Part shown: in pieces, positions 27,422 through 38,438 of the stretch | Layout of the letters: every line of letters starts with the position of its first letter | How positions within the stretch are numbered: position 1 is the stretch's first letter | Assembly (NCBI RefSeq): GCF_040729435.1 | Contig: NZ_CP160398.1 | Location: forward strand, 2,976,001-3,040,000 | Reading direction: 5' to 3' | Origin: Pseudomonas sp. HOU2 | GTDB taxonomy: Bacteria > Pseudomonadota > Gammaproteobacteria > Pseudomonadales > Pseudomonadaceae | DNA: 64,000 nucleotides | Translations under genes and position numbers: made by a program | Notes under the pieces: model-generated | Told to the model about the DNA's origin: nothing | Databases searched by the model: none | The model's input: the letters and a program-made list of their open reading frames with translations, nothing else

Positions 27422-28207
27422 ATGAGCCTGCGTTACAGCGCCCTCCTCACCGCCCTGTTTGCCAGCCTGCTGCTGAGCCAGGCCCCCGCCCACGCCGACG
27501 GTCTGGACGACGTGATCAAACGCGGCACACTGAAAGTCGCCGTGCCTCAGGACTTCCCGCCGTTCGGCTCGGTCGGCCCGGACATGAAACCCCGTGGTCT
27601 GGACATCGACACGGCAAAACTGCTGGCCGAGCAACTCAAGGTCAAACTCGAGCTGACCCCGGTCAACAGCACCAACCGCATTCCGTTCCTCACCACCGGC
27701 AAGGTCGATCTGGTGATCTCCAGCCTGGGCAAGAACCCGGAGCGCGAGAAAGTCATCGACTTCTCCCACGCCTACGCGCCGTTCTACCTCGCGGTGTTCG
27801 GCCCGCCTGACGCAGCGATCAGCAGCCTTGACGACCTCAAGGGCAAAACCATCAGCGTCACCCGTGGTGCGATCGAAGACATCGAGCTGACCAAGGTCGC
27901 CCCCGAAGGCGTGACCATCAAACGTTTCGAAGACAACAACTCGACCATCGCCGCCTACCTCGCCGGGCAAGTGGACCTGATCGCCAGCGGCAACGTGGTG
28001 ATGGTGGCGATCAGCGAGAAGAACCCGAAACGCGTGCCGGCGCTGAAAGTGAAGCTCAAGGATTCGCCGGTCTACGTCGGCGTGAACAAGAACGAGCCGG
28101 CGCTGCTGGGCAAGGTCAACGAGATCCTCGCCACCGCCAAGGCTGATGGTGCGCTGGAGAAAAACTCGCAGACCTGGCTCAAGGAGCCACTGCCGGCCGA
28201 TCTCTGA
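27422..28207 (+). CDS. Polar amino-acid ABC transporter substrate-binding protein
   Basis: Periplasmic binding protein of 261 residues, family 3. A signal peptide ends in PAHA (about residue 22). The mature domain has LDDVIKRGTLKVAVPQDFPPFG, then GLDIDTAKLLAEQL, the Arg-containing NPEREKVIDFSHAY and GAIEDIELTKV. ATG 27422 fits the signal peptide; the frame stays open upstream but has no site. It heads a four-gene importer operon. The substrate is unknown; divergence from a FadR-type regulator suggests a catabolised amino acid. Confidence 0.92.
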   Translation: MSLRYSALLTALFASLLLSQAPAHADGLDDVIKRGTLKVAVPQDFPPFGSVGPDMKPRGLDIDTAKLLAEQLKVKLELTPVNSTNRIPFLTTGKVDLVISSLGKNPEREKVIDFSHAYAPFYLAVFGPPDAAISSLDDLKGKTISVTRGAIEDIELTKVAPEGVTIKRFEDNNSTIAAYLAGQVDLIASGNVVMVAISEKNPKRVPALKVKLKDSPVYVGVNKNEPALLGKVNEILATAKADGALEKNSQTWLKEPLPADL

Positions 28208-28229
28208 TCGGGCGCGCGGGAGACAATCG

Positions 28230-28898
28230 ATGGCTTATCAGTTCGATTTCATGCCGGTGCTGCAAAACACCGACCTGCTGTTGCGCGGCGCCCTGTTCAC
28301 CCTGGAACTGACGGCCATTGGTGCGCTGTTCGGGGTTGGCGTGGGCATCGTCGGCGCGCTGGTGCGGGCGTGGAACATCCGCCCGTTCTCGGCACTCTTC
28401 GGCGTCTACGTCGAGTTGATCCGCAACACGCCGTTTCTGGTGCAGCTGTTCTTCATCTTCTTCGGCCTGCCGTCGCTTGGGGTGCAGATTTCCGAGTGGC
28501 AGGCAGCGGTGCTGGCGATGGTGATCAACCTCGGTGCGTACTCGACCGAGATCATTCGCGCCGGCATCCAGGCGATTCCGCGCGGCCAACTGGAAGCCGC
28601 CGCCGCACTGGCGATGAGCCGTTTCGAAGCGTTCCGCCACGTGATCCTGCTGCCGGCACTGGGCAAGGTCTGGCCGGCCCTGAGCAGCCAGATCATCATC
28701 GTCATGCTCGGCTCGGCGGTGTGTTCGCAGATCGCCACCGAAGAGCTGAGCTTCGCTGCCAACTTCATTCAATCGCGCAACTTCCGCGCCTTTGAAACCT
28801 ACGCGCTGACCACGCTGATCTACCTGTGCATGGCGCTGCTGATCCGCCAGTTGCTGAACTGGGTCGGTCGCCGCTATATCGCAAGGAGCAGCCGATGA
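28230..28898 (+). CDS. Amino-acid ABC transporter permease 1
   Basis: Inner-membrane permease of 222 residues in the HisM/GltK family. The family block VELIRNTPFLVQLFFIFFGLP and the EAA-loop segment RAGIQAIPRGQLEAAAALAMS are present, with about five helices. The start ATG 28230 lies 22 nt after the binding-protein stop; its own stop overlaps the next permease start by 4 nt. Confidence 0.93.
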   Translation: MAYQFDFMPVLQNTDLLLRGALFTLELTAIGALFGVGVGIVGALVRAWNIRPFSALFGVYVELIRNTPFLVQLFFIFFGLPSLGVQISEWQAAVLAMVINLGAYSTEIIRAGIQAIPRGQLEAAAALAMSRFEAFRHVILLPALGKVWPALSSQIIIVMLGSAVCSQIATEELSFAANFIQSRNFRAFETYALTTLIYLCMALLIRQLLNWVGRRYIARSSR

Positions 28899-29545
28899 GC
28901 GACTTCACCTTCTGGGACATCCTGCGCAACCTGCTCACCGGCCTGCAATGGACGCTGGCGCTGTCGCTGGTGGCGTTCATCGGTGGCGGGATCGTCGGGC
29001 TGCTGATTCTGGTCATGCGCATCTCGAAGAACCCGTTGCCGAGCAACATCGCTCGCACCTGGATCGAGCTGTTCCAGGGCACACCGCTGCTGATGCAGCT
29101 GTTTCTGGTGTTCTTCGGCGTGGCGCTGGCCGGGATTGAAATCTCGCCGTGGATGGCGGCGGCGATTGCCCTGACATTATTCACCAGCGCCTATCTGGCG
29201 GAGATCTGGCGCGGTTGCGTCGAAGCGATCCCCAATGGCCAGTGGGAGGCCTCGTCGAGCCTGGCACTGAATCCACTGGAGCAGTTGCGCTACGTGATCC
29301 TGCCGCAGGCGCTGCGCATCGCGGTGGCGCCGACCGTGGGTTTCTCGGTGCAAGTGGTGAAAGGCACGGCGGTGACCTCGATCATCGGCTTCACCGAGCT
29401 GACCAAGACCGGCGGCATGCTCGCCAACGCCACCTTCGAACCGTTCATGGTCTACGGCCTCGTCGCCCTCGGCTACTTCCTGCTCTGCTACCCCTTGTCG
29501 CTCAGTGCGCGCTACCTGGAAAGGAGACTGCATGCCTCTGCTTAG
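28895..29545 (+). CDS. Amino-acid ABC transporter permease 2
   Basis: Second permease half of 216 residues with ELFQGTPLLMQLFLVFFGVA and an EAA loop RGCVEAIPNGQWEASSSLALN. A GAAGG-like site (AAGGAGCAGCCG) precedes ATG 28895, which overlaps the first permease's stop. Its 3' end overlaps the ATPase gene by 14 nt. Confidence 0.93.
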   Translation: MSDFTFWDILRNLLTGLQWTLALSLVAFIGGGIVGLLILVMRISKNPLPSNIARTWIELFQGTPLLMQLFLVFFGVALAGIEISPWMAAAIALTLFTSAYLAEIWRGCVEAIPNGQWEASSSLALNPLEQLRYVILPQALRIAVAPTVGFSVQVVKGTAVTSIIGFTELTKTGGMLANATFEPFMVYGLVALGYFLLCYPLSLSARYLERRLHASA

Positions 29546-30269
29546 AATTTCCGCCCTGCATAAATACTACGGCGATCACCACGTGCTCAAAGGCATCGAC
29601 CTGAGCGTCGAGGAAGGCCAGGTGGTGGCGATCATCGGCCGCAGCGGCTCGGGCAAATCGACCCTGCTGCGCACCCTCAACGGCCTGGAGTCGATCAACG
29701 ACGGCGTGATCGAAGTCGATGGCGAATACCTCGACGCCGCCCGCGCCGACCTGCGCAGCCTGCGGCAGAAAGTCGGCATGGTGTTCCAGCAGTTCAACCT
29801 GTTCCCGCATCTGACCGTGGGCGAAAACGTGATGCTCGCCCCGCAAGTGGTGCAGAAAGTACCGAAGGCCAAGGCGGCCGAACTGGCGCGCAAGATGTTG
29901 GAGCGCGTCGGGCTGGGGGAGAAATTCGACGCCTTCCCGGATCGTTTGTCCGGTGGGCAGCAACAGCGGGTGGCGATTGCCCGGGCGCTGGCGATGTCGC
30001 CGAAAGTGCTGCTGTGCGACGAAATCACCTCGGCGCTGGACCCGGAACTGGTCAACGAAGTGCTCGCCGTGGTGCGCCAACTGGCCAAGGAAGGCATGAC
30101 CTTGATCATGGTCACCCACGAAATGCGTTTTGCCCGGGAAGTCGGCGACAAGCTGGTGTTCATGCACCATGGCAAGGTGCATGAAGTGGGGGATCCGAAG
30201 GTGTTGTTTGCCAATCCGCAGACGGCGGAGCTGGCGAATTTCATTGGCACCGTGGAAGCCGCCAACTGA
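29532..30269 (+). CDS. Amino-acid ABC transporter ATP-binding protein
   Basis: ATPase of 245 residues (HisP/GlnQ type): Walker A GRSGSGKST, Q-loop VFQQFNLFPHLTVGENV, signature LSGGQQQRVAIARAL, Walker B LLCDEITSALDPEL and the switch His in VTHEMRFAREVGD. AAGGAG sits 5 nt before ATG 29532. It closes the importer operon; a REPIN-like element follows 14 nt after the stop. Confidence 0.95.
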   Translation: MPLLRISALHKYYGDHHVLKGIDLSVEEGQVVAIIGRSGSGKSTLLRTLNGLESINDGVIEVDGEYLDAARADLRSLRQKVGMVFQQFNLFPHLTVGENVMLAPQVVQKVPKAKAAELARKMLERVGLGEKFDAFPDRLSGGQQQRVAIARALAMSPKVLLCDEITSALDPELVNEVLAVVRQLAKEGMTLIMVTHEMRFAREVGDKLVFMHHGKVHEVGDPKVLFANPQTAELANFIGTVEAAN

Positions 30270-30283
30270 GCCGGCACATCCTC

Positions 30284-30416
30284 TGTGGCGAGGGAGCTTG
30301 CTCCCGCTCGGCTGCGCAGCAGTCGTGAAACCTGTCGACCGCGATTTGCCTGAATCGCAAGGTGAATGGCTTCAGGACCGCTTCGCAGCCCAGCGGGAGC
30401 AAGCTCCCTCGCCACA
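30284..30416. repeat. REPIN-like inverted repeat pair (copy C)
   Basis: Same arms as 498-626: TGTGGCGAGGGAGCTTGCTC at the left and its inverse at the right, around an 85-nt spacer that itself contains a partial inverted repeat (CGGCTGCG.../...CGCAGCC). It lies between the ABC transporter operon and ppx. Confidence 0.9.
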
Positions 30417-30511
30417 GAAGCTGTGTTGGATCAACGGTTTGAGCCATGCGCGTTGGCGTCAGCGTTTGATCGTGGCACGATGGCGGGGTTATCGACCGAG
30501 ACCCCCTGACC

Positions 30512-32014
30512 ATGCCGCAATCCAAAGCCAAGAATCTGTCCTTGATCGCCGCAATCGACCTGGGCTCCAACAGCTTCCACATGGTCGTGGCCAAGGCCCA
30601 GAACGGTGAAATCCGCATTCTGGAGCGCCTCGGAGAGAAAGTGCAGCTCGCCGCCGGTATCGACGATGAGCGCCATCTCAACGAAGAATCGATGCAGCGC
30701 GGCCTCGACTGCCTCAAGCGCTTTGCCCAACTGATCAACGGCATGCCACTGGGCGCCGTGCGGATCGTCGGCACCAACGCCCTGCGCGAAGCGCGCAACC
30801 GCCTGGAATTTATCCACCGCGCCGAAGAAATCCTCGGCCACCCGGTGGAAGTCATCTCCGGCCGTGAAGAAGCGCGGCTGATTTATCTGGGCGTTTCGCA
30901 CACCCTCGCCGACACCCCGGGCAAGCGTCTGGTGGCGGACATCGGCGGCGGCAGTACCGAATTCATCATCGGGCAGCGTTTTGAACCGCTGCTGCGCGAA
31001 AGCCTGCAAATGGGCTGCGTCAGCTTCACTCAACGCTACTTCAAGGACGGCAAGATCACCCCGGCCCGTTACGCCCAGGCGTACACCGCGGCACGGCTGG
31101 AGATCATGAGCATCGAGCACGCCCTGCACCGCCTGACTTGGGATGAGGCCATCGGCTCCTCGGGCACCATCCGCGCCATCGGCCTGGCGCTGAAGGCCGG
31201 CGGGCATGGCACCGGCGAAGTCAACGCCGAAGGCCTGGCCTGGCTCAAACGTCGTCTGTTCAAACTGGGGGATGTCGACAAGATCGACTTCGAAGGCATC
31301 AAGCCTGACCGTCGGGCGATCTTCCCGGCGGGCCTGGCGATTCTCGAAGCAATCTTCGACGCCCTCGAACTGCAACGCATGGATCATTGCGAAGGCGCGC
31401 TGCGTGAAGGCGTGCTCTACGACCTGCTCGGCCGCCATCATCACGAAGACGTGCGCGAACGCACCCTGACTTCGCTGATGGAGCGTTATCACGTTGACCT
31501 GGAACAAGCCGCGCGAGTCGAACGTAAAGCCTTGCACGCCTTCGATCAGGTCGCCGCGGACTGGGAGCTGGATGACGGCATCTGGCGTGAACTGCTGGGC
31601 TGGGCGGCGAAAGTCCACGAAGTCGGCCTCGACATCGCGCACTATCACTACCACAAGCACGGCGCCTACCTGATCGAGCACTCTGACCTCGCCGGTTTCT
31701 CCCGCGAAGACCAGCAAATGCTCGCCCTGCTGGTGCGCGGCCATCGCCGCAACATCCCCAAGGACAAGTTCGCCGAGTTCGGTGACGACGGCGACAAGCT
31801 GATCCGCCTGTGCGTGCTGCTGCGCTTCGCGATCCTGTTCCACCACATCCGTGGCACCCAGGCGATGCCGCAAGTGACGCTGCACGCCAAAGGCAACACC
31901 CTTGACGTGGAATTCCCGGAGAACTGGCTGGATGAGAATCAGCTGACCCAGGCCGACTTTGGCCTTGAGGCCGACTGGCTGACGCGGGTTGGCATCGTGC
32001 TAACAGTCCACTGA
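30512..32014 (+). CDS. ppx: Exopolyphosphatase
   Basis: Polyphosphate-degrading enzyme of 500 residues, releasing phosphate from chain ends. The Ppx/GppA ASKHA fold shows phosphate-1 [17 protein letters not shown], phosphate-2 [13 protein letters not shown], and a C-terminal HD-type helical domain ([21 protein letters not shown]). It is convergent with ppk; the pair sets polyphosphate level. In P. aeruginosa the ppx-ppk convergent arrangement is also found. Confidence 0.96.
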   Translation: MPQSKAKNLSLIAAIDLGSNSFHMVVAKAQNGEIRILERLGEKVQLAAGIDDERHLNEESMQRGLDCLKRFAQLINGMPLGAVRIVGTNALREARNRLEFIHRAEEILGHPVEVISGREEARLIYLGVSHTLADTPGKRLVADIGGGSTEFIIGQRFEPLLRESLQMGCVSFTQRYFKDGKITPARYAQAYTAARLEIMSIEHALHRLTWDEAIGSSGTIRAIGLALKAGGHGTGEVNAEGLAWLKRRLFKLGDVDKIDFEGIKPDRRAIFPAGLAILEAIFDALELQRMDHCEGALREGVLYDLLGRHHHEDVRERTLTSLMERYHVDLEQAARVERKALHAFDQVAADWELDDGIWRELLGWAAKVHEVGLDIAHYHYHKHGAYLIEHSDLAGFSREDQQMLALLVRGHRRNIPKDKFAEFGDDGDKLIRLCVLLRFAILFHHIRGTQAMPQVTLHAKGNTLDVEFPENWLDENQLTQADFGLEADWLTRVGIVLTVH

Positions 32015-32020
32015 TAACCT

Positions 32021-32120
32021 TGTGGCGAGGGAGCTTGCTCCCGCTGGGGCGCGAAGCGGCCCTTTCTTTAAAAGCATGGGCCTGCTGCACAGTCCAGCGG
32101 GAGCAAGCTCCCTCGCCACA
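32021..32120. repeat. REPIN-like inverted repeat pair (copy D)
   Basis: Same arms as 498-626, 7 nt downstream of the ppx stop and just ahead of the shared ppx/ppk terminator. The spacer is about 50 nt. Confidence 0.9.
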
Positions 32121-32140
32121 GGTGGGTGAACGACAGCCAC

Positions 32141-32172
32141 AAAAAAGGCGATCCGTGGGGATCGCCTTTTTT
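32141..32172. terminator. Bidirectional terminator between ppx and ppk
   Basis: AAAAAAGGCGATCC, a 4-nt loop and GGATCGCCTTTTTT form a perfect stem flanked by A- and T-runs, serving both convergent genes. Confidence 0.92.
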
Positions 32173-32185
32173 ATTGGGCTGAAGG

Positions 32186-34411
32186 TCAGCTGCTCACCGG
32201 CAGAATCGGGCTGCCCAGCCGCTCCAGCAGCGTCGCCTGCGCACTGCGCGGGTTCTGGTTGCCGGTTGGCGTGTTGCGGATGTAACGGCCATCCGACTGC
32301 AGGCTCCAGCTATGGGTGTTGTCGGTCAGGTACAGCTCCAGCTCTTTCTTGACGCGGGTCAGCAGCTTCTTGCCTTCCACCGGGAAGCAAGTCTCGACGC
32401 GCTTGTCGAGGTTGCGCTCCATCCAGTCGGCGCTGGAGAGGAACATCTGCTCCTCGCCGCCGTTGAGGAAGTAGAACACTCGGGTGTGTTCAAGGAAGCG
32501 ACCGATGATCGAGCGCACATGGATGTTGTGCGAAACCCCGGCAATCCCCGGACGCAGGCAGCACATGCCACGCACCACCAGATCGATGCGCACGCCGGAC
32601 TGGCTGGCCTTGTACAGCGCGCGAATGATCTTCGGATCGGTTAGCGAGTTGAACTTGGCAATGATGTGCGCCGGTTTGCCGTCGAGGGCGAACTGGGTTT
32701 CCCGGGCAATCATGTCGAGCATGCCCTTCTTCAGGGTGAACGGCGCATGCAGCAGTTTCTTCATGCGCAGGGTTTTACCCATGCCGATCAACTGGCTGAA
32801 CAGTTTGCCGACGTCTTCGCACAACGCGTCGTCGGAAGTCAGCAGGCTGTAGTCGGTGTACAGACGGGCGTTGCCGGCGTGGTAGTTACCGGTGCCGAGG
32901 TGCGCGTAACGCACGATCTCGCCGGCCTCACGCCGCAGGATCAGCATCATCTTGGCGTGGGTCTTGAAGCCGACCACACCATAAATCACCACCGCACCGG
33001 CCGCTTGCAGACGGCTGGCCAGTTGCAGGTTGGACTCTTCGTCAAAGCGTGCACGCAGTTCGATGACTGCGGTGACTTCCTTGCCGTTACGCGCGGCGTC
33101 CACCAGTGCATCGACGATCTCGGAGTTGGCGCCGGACCGGTACAGGGTCTGGCGCACCGCCAGAACATGCGGGTCTTTCGCCGCTTGGCGCAGCAGATCG
33201 ACCACCGGGGTGAACGACTCGAACGGGTGCAGCAGCAGGATGTCCTGCTTGCTGACGACGCTGAAAATGTTCTCGCTGTTCTGCAGCAGTTTCGGGATCT
33301 GCGGGGTGAACGGCGTGTATTGCAGCTCCGGGTGGCTGTCCAGACCGGTGATGCTGAACAGACGGGTCAGGTTGACCGGGCCGTTGACCTGATACAGCTC
33401 GGTCTCGCTCAGGTTGAACTGCTTGAGCAGATAGTCCGAGAGGTGTTTCGGGCAGGTGTCGGCGACTTCCAGACGCACCGCATCACCGTAGCGCCGCGAG
33501 AACAGCTCGCCACGCAGGGCGCGCGCTAGGTCTTCGACATCTTCGGAATCGAGCGCCAGGTCGGCGTTTCGGGTCAGACGGAACTGATAGCAGCCTTTTA
33601 CCTTCATGCCCTGGAACAGGTCATCGGCGTGGGCATGGATCATCGACGACAGGAACACGTAGTTGTCGCCCGGGCCGCCGACTTCTTCCGGAACCTTGAT
33701 GATCCGCGGCAGCAGGCGCGGTGCCGGGATGATCGCCAGACCGGAATCGCGACCGAAGGCGTCGATGCCTTCCAGTTCGACGATGAAGTTCAGGCTCTTG
33801 TTCACCAGCAACGGGAACGGGTGCGTCGGGTCGAGGCCGATCGGGGTGATGATCGGCGCGATCTCGTCGCGGAAGTAGCGGCGCACCCAAGTCTTGATCT
33901 TGGTCGTCCAGTGACGGCGACGGATGAAGCGCACTTGATGCTTTTCCAGCTCCGGCAGCAGGATGTCGTTGAGGATCGCGTACTGGCGGTCAACGTGACC
34001 GTGCACCAACTCGCTGATCCGCGCCAGCGCCTGATGCGGTTGCAAACCGTCGGCACCGGCCTGTTCGCGAGCGAAGGTAATCTGCTTTTTCAGGCCGGCG
34101 ACGCGGATTTCAAAGAATTCGTCGAGGTTGCTGGAGAAGATCAGCAGGAACTTCAGCCGCTCCAGCAACGGATAGGACTCGTCCAGCGCCTGTTCCAGCA
34201 CGCGGATGTTGAACTGCAGTTGCGAGAGCTCGCGGTGGATGTACAGGCTGCTGTCATCCAGGCCCGGGATCGCAATCACTGGCGCCGCCGCGACGGCTTC
34301 GGTGACCGGCGCGGGTGGCGCAGGCTCGAGTTCCGGCGGAGTTTCGGTGATTTGCTCCACCACCGGTTGAGCTTCTTTTACTGCAACTTCAGTGAGTCCT
34401 TCGGTATTCAT
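32186..34411 (-). CDS. ppk: Polyphosphate kinase 1
   Basis: Reversible ATP:polyphosphate phosphotransferase of 741 residues. After an acidic, Pro/Ala-rich N-terminal extension of about 50 residues (absent in E. coli PPK, 688 residues) come the N-domain ([21 protein letters not shown]), the head domain, and two phospholipase-D-like catalytic domains with the autophosphorylated His in [18 protein letters not shown]. The C-terminus holds [13 protein letters not shown]. The start lies 18 nt from the hemB stop. The low-complexity extension probably does not affect catalysis. Confidence 0.96.
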   Translation of the reverse strand: MNTEGLTEVAVKEAQPVVEQITETPPELEPAPPAPVTEAVAAAPVIAIPGLDDSSLYIHRELSQLQFNIRVLEQALDESYPLLERLKFLLIFSSNLDEFFEIRVAGLKKQITFAREQAGADGLQPHQALARISELVHGHVDRQYAILNDILLPELEKHQVRFIRRRHWTTKIKTWVRRYFRDEIAPIITPIGLDPTHPFPLLVNKSLNFIVELEGIDAFGRDSGLAIIPAPRLLPRIIKVPEEVGGPGDNYVFLSSMIHAHADDLFQGMKVKGCYQFRLTRNADLALDSEDVEDLARALRGELFSRRYGDAVRLEVADTCPKHLSDYLLKQFNLSETELYQVNGPVNLTRLFSITGLDSHPELQYTPFTPQIPKLLQNSENIFSVVSKQDILLLHPFESFTPVVDLLRQAAKDPHVLAVRQTLYRSGANSEIVDALVDAARNGKEVTAVIELRARFDEESNLQLASRLQAAGAVVIYGVVGFKTHAKMMLILRREAGEIVRYAHLGTGNYHAGNARLYTDYSLLTSDDALCEDVGKLFSQLIGMGKTLRMKKLLHAPFTLKKGMLDMIARETQFALDGKPAHIIAKFNSLTDPKIIRALYKASQSGVRIDLVVRGMCCLRPGIAGVSHNIHVRSIIGRFLEHTRVFYFLNGGEEQMFLSSADWMERNLDKRVETCFPVEGKKLLTRVKKELELYLTDNTHSWSLQSDGRYIRNTPTGNQNPRSAQATLLERLGSPILPVSS

Positions 34412-34429
34412 CGAATGTTCCTGGGAGGG

Positions 34430-35569
<1,140 letters not shown>

Positions 35570-35650
35570 TCACGTCGAGACACATTTGGACACTTTCATG
35601 AATGTGTCCGAAGGGTTAGGCTGCGCGTTCATTTCGCCAGCACCCAGACA

Positions 35651-36301
35651 ATGCTCCAACAATTTCTGCATGACTTTGGCTACTTTGCCTTGTTCCTCGG
35701 CACGTTCTTCGAAGGCGAAACCATCCTGGTGCTCGCAGGCTTCCTCGCGTTCCGTGGATACATGGACATCAACCTGGTGGTGGTCGTGGCGTTCTTCGGC
35801 AGCTATGCCGGCGATCAGCTGTGGTACTTCCTGGGGCGCAAGCACGGGCGCAAATTGCTCGCGCGCAAACCGCGCTGGCAGATGATGGGCGACCGCGCGC
35901 TGGAGCACATCCGCAAGCACCCGGACATCTGGGTCCTGAGCTTCCGCTTCGTTTATGGCCTGCGCACGGTGATGCCGGTGGCGATCGGCCTGTCGGGTTA
36001 TCCGCCGGGACGTTATCTGCTGCTCAACGGCATCGGCGCCGCAATCTGGGCCACCGCGCTGGCGGCCGCCGCCTACCACTTCGGCGCGGTCCTCGAGGGC
36101 ATGCTCGGCAGCATCAAGAAGTACGAGCTGTGGGTGCTCGGTGCGCTGCTGATTCTAGGCGTTGGTCTGTGGCTGCGCCGCCGCTTCAAGAATGCGCGCC
36201 TGGCCAAGCAGGTCTATGCCGACGAGCAAGCCGCAAAAGCGGCGCACCTGCTTCAAGCGGAGCAAACCAAACCCGCCGAACCTAAGACGCCAGCCGAGTA
36301 A
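35651..36301 (+). CDS. DedA family membrane protein
   Basis: Inner-membrane protein of 216 residues in the DedA/VTT family, proposed flippases or proton-coupled lipid carriers needed for envelope homeostasis. The conserved acidic motif near the N-terminus reads FFEGETILVLAGFLA, followed by AGDQLWYFLGRKHGR and the arginine motif RFVYGLRTVMPVAIGLSG. The C-terminal tail is basic, then Ala/Glu-rich. Its 3' end overlaps the convergent desaturase-like gene by 20 nt. Confidence 0.93.
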   Translation: MLQQFLHDFGYFALFLGTFFEGETILVLAGFLAFRGYMDINLVVVVAFFGSYAGDQLWYFLGRKHGRKLLARKPRWQMMGDRALEHIRKHPDIWVLSFRFVYGLRTVMPVAIGLSGYPPGRYLLLNGIGAAIWATALAAAAYHFGAVLEGMLGSIKKYELWVLGALLILGVGLWLRRRFKNARLAKQVYADEQAAKAAHLLQAEQTKPAEPKTPAE

Positions 36302-37517
36302 CGCGCTGGCGACAGCCATACAGCCCGATGCCGCTGAGCAGGCTGTAACCGAGCAAACCAGCCCAGGCCAACGGGCTGGCCGGCCATAGCCCCACCAGCG
36401 GCGCCAGCCACACCAGCGGCAGGTTCGACCCCAGCCGCAGCAGCTCGACCGTCAACGCCCACGGGCGATTCTCCAGGGCCACGCCCAGCGCAAACAAACC
36501 CCACGCCACCGCGCCCCAACCCAGCACCAACGCTGCGACTGGCAAATGCTGCGCCTGACCCATCAGGTAACTGCCCAGCGCGATATAGACGCAGAACTGC
36601 AACGCCACATACCACTGGCGGCGGCTGTCGAGCGGGACTTCGAATTTGCGGAAGCGGCTCAGGTCCGGCTTGTTCAGCGGGTACTTCGCCGCGACGTCTG
36701 CCGGGCGCCAACCGGTGCGCATGAACCAGATTCGCAGCTTGTCCCACGGGCGTTCGGCGCGGCGCGCGTCGTCCCACAACTGCGCATAAAACTGCACATT
36801 GGCCCACAGCGGATTCCAGCTCGCCAGCGGCGTGGTCACACCGAATATCACTGGCTCGTTGTCGTCTTCTTCCTGAAACGTACCGAACAGCCGATCCCAA
36901 AGAATGAACACCCCGCCGTAGTTGCGATCCATGTAGAGAGCGTTCTGCGCATGGTGGGCACGATGATTGGATGGCGTAACGAAGAACCACTCGAACCAGC
37001 CGAGCTTGGGAATGTGCCGGGTGTGAACCCAAAACTGATACAGCAGATTCATCGCCGCGACACTGACGAACACCAGCAGCGGCACGCCGAGCACGGCCAT
37101 CGGCAAATAGAAGATCCAGCCCAGCAGAAACCCGGTACTGGTCTGGCGCAACGCCGTGGAGAGGTTGTACTCCTCGCTCTGGTGATGCACCGAGTGCGCG
37201 GCCCAGAGGATGTTGCGCTCGTGCCCCAAGCGGTGCAGCCAGTAATAGCAGAAGTCATAGAAGATGAAGGCCAACACCCAGACCCAGAGGCCGTTCGCCG
37301 GCAGCCTGAGCAGCGACAGATGTTCCAGGGCAAACGCATACGTCAGCAGTCCGACGCTTTTAGTCAGCAGTCCGGTAGTGGTCGACAACACCCCGGCGCT
37401 GAGGCTGTTGACCGAGTCGGCGAGGCGATAGTGACTGACCCCGCGCCAGCGATCGGCGAGCAGTTCGGCGGCGATCAGCACGAAGAAAAATGGCACTGCG
37501 TACAGAATGAAGTCCAT
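36282..37517 (-). CDS. Sterol desaturase/fatty acid hydroxylase family membrane protein
   Basis: Integral membrane di-iron oxygenase of 411 residues. Three histidine boxes are visible: HRLGHE, HSVHH and HRAHHA, within the N-terminal 190 residues between hydrophobic helices (YWLHRLGHERNILWAAHSVHH region). The C-terminal 170 residues contain four to five more helices. Pseudomonas make no sterols, so the likely substrate is a fatty acyl, carotenoid-like or ether lipid; not determined. It is convergent with the DedA gene. Confidence 0.9.
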   Translation of the reverse strand: MDFILYAVPFFFVLIAAELLADRWRGVSHYRLADSVNSLSAGVLSTTTGLLTKSVGLLTYAFALEHLSLLRLPANGLWVWVLAFIFYDFCYYWLHRLGHERNILWAAHSVHHQSEEYNLSTALRQTSTGFLLGWIFYLPMAVLGVPLLVFVSVAAMNLLYQFWVHTRHIPKLGWFEWFFVTPSNHRAHHAQNALYMDRNYGGVFILWDRLFGTFQEEDDNEPVIFGVTTPLASWNPLWANVQFYAQLWDDARRAERPWDKLRIWFMRTGWRPADVAAKYPLNKPDLSRFRKFEVPLDSRRQWYVALQFCVYIALGSYLMGQAQHLPVAALVLGWGAVAWGLFALGVALENRPWALTVELLRLGSNLPLVWLAPLVGLWPASPLAWAGLLGYSLLSGIGLYGCRQRVTRLAS

Positions 37518-37631
37518 GGCGCGCCCCGGTCGGATTCTATGGACAGATCCTAGGTGTAGCCGCCCTTTCCCCCTATGGCAACGCGCGACAAATTAGTGGA
37601 CATTTAGCGCCATGAATCTGGAGAGAAACCC

Positions 37632-38300
37632 ATGAGCAAAAAAGTTGCAGTGATCCTGTCCGGCAGCGGCGTGTATGACGGCGCCGAGATCCACGAGAGT
37701 GTCATTACCCTGTTGCGTCTCGATCAACGCGGCGCGCAGGTACAGTGCTTCGCGCCGAACATCGCGCAATTGCATGTGATCAATCACCTGACCGGTGAAG
37801 AAATGCCCGAGACGCGCAACGTGCTGGTGGAGTCGGCGCGCATTGCCCGTGGCAATATCAAGGACATCCGCGAAGCCAACGTCGATGACTTCGACGCACT
37901 GATCGTGCCCGGCGGTTTCGGTGCGGCGAAGAACCTCTCGAACTTCGCCGTCGAAGGCGCCGGCTGCACCGTGCAGCCTGAAGTGCTGGCCTTGGCGGAA
38001 GCGTTCGCTGAAGCGGGCAAACCGGTGGGGCTGATGTGCATCTCGCCGGCGCTGGCAGCGAAAATCTACGGCCCGGGCGTGACCTGCACCATCGGCAATG
38101 ACGCCGATACCGCCACTGCGATGAACAAGATGGGCGCCACCCACGAAGACTGCGCGGTGAGCGACATCATCGAAGACAAGGCGCGCAAACTGGTGACCAC
38201 CCCGGCTTACATGCTGGCGCAGAACATCAGTGAGGCGGCTTCGGGGATCAACAAACTGGTTGACCGCGTTCTGGAACTGACCCACGAGAACGACGCCTGA
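37632..38300 (+). CDS. elbB: Isoprenoid biosynthesis glyoxalase ElbB
   Basis: DJ-1/PfpI-superfamily protein of 222 residues. It begins KKVAVILSGSGVYDGAEIHE and carries the nucleophile-elbow Cys in GLMCISPALAAKIYG plus DALIVPGGFGAAKNLS. E. coli ElbB shows weak glyoxalase III activity and over-expression raises isoprenoid yield; the true role is unsettled. A GAGAGAAA site precedes the ATG. Monocistronic, followed by a REP-type element. Confidence 0.92.
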   Translation: MSKKVAVILSGSGVYDGAEIHESVITLLRLDQRGAQVQCFAPNIAQLHVINHLTGEEMPETRNVLVESARIARGNIKDIREANVDDFDALIVPGGFGAAKNLSNFAVEGAGCTVQPEVLALAEAFAEAGKPVGLMCISPALAAKIYGPGVTCTIGNDADTATAMNKMGATHEDCAVSDIIEDKARKLVTTPAYMLAQNISEAASGINKLVDRVLELTHENDA

Positions 38301-38322
38301 CACGACCTTTCTGAAGGGTTTT

Positions 38323-38424
38323 TGTGGTGAGGGGATTTATCCCCGATGGCTGCGCAGCAGCCCCTTGCATCTTGAAGCACTGGACCTGCTGCGCAGGCCA
38401 TCGGGGATAAATCCCCTCACCACA
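38323..38424. repeat. REPIN-like inverted repeat pair of a second family (GAGGGGATTTATCCCC)
   Basis: Arms TGTGGTGAGGGGATTTATCC and its inverse ending CCCTCACCACA bracket a spacer that also pairs internally (GCTGCGCAGCAG.../...TGCTGCGCAG). The arrangement matches copies A-D but the core sequence differs, so this is a distinct repeat family. It sits between the convergent elbB and yaiI genes. Confidence 0.88.
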
Positions 38425-38438
38425 GGTATACGGTTGAA

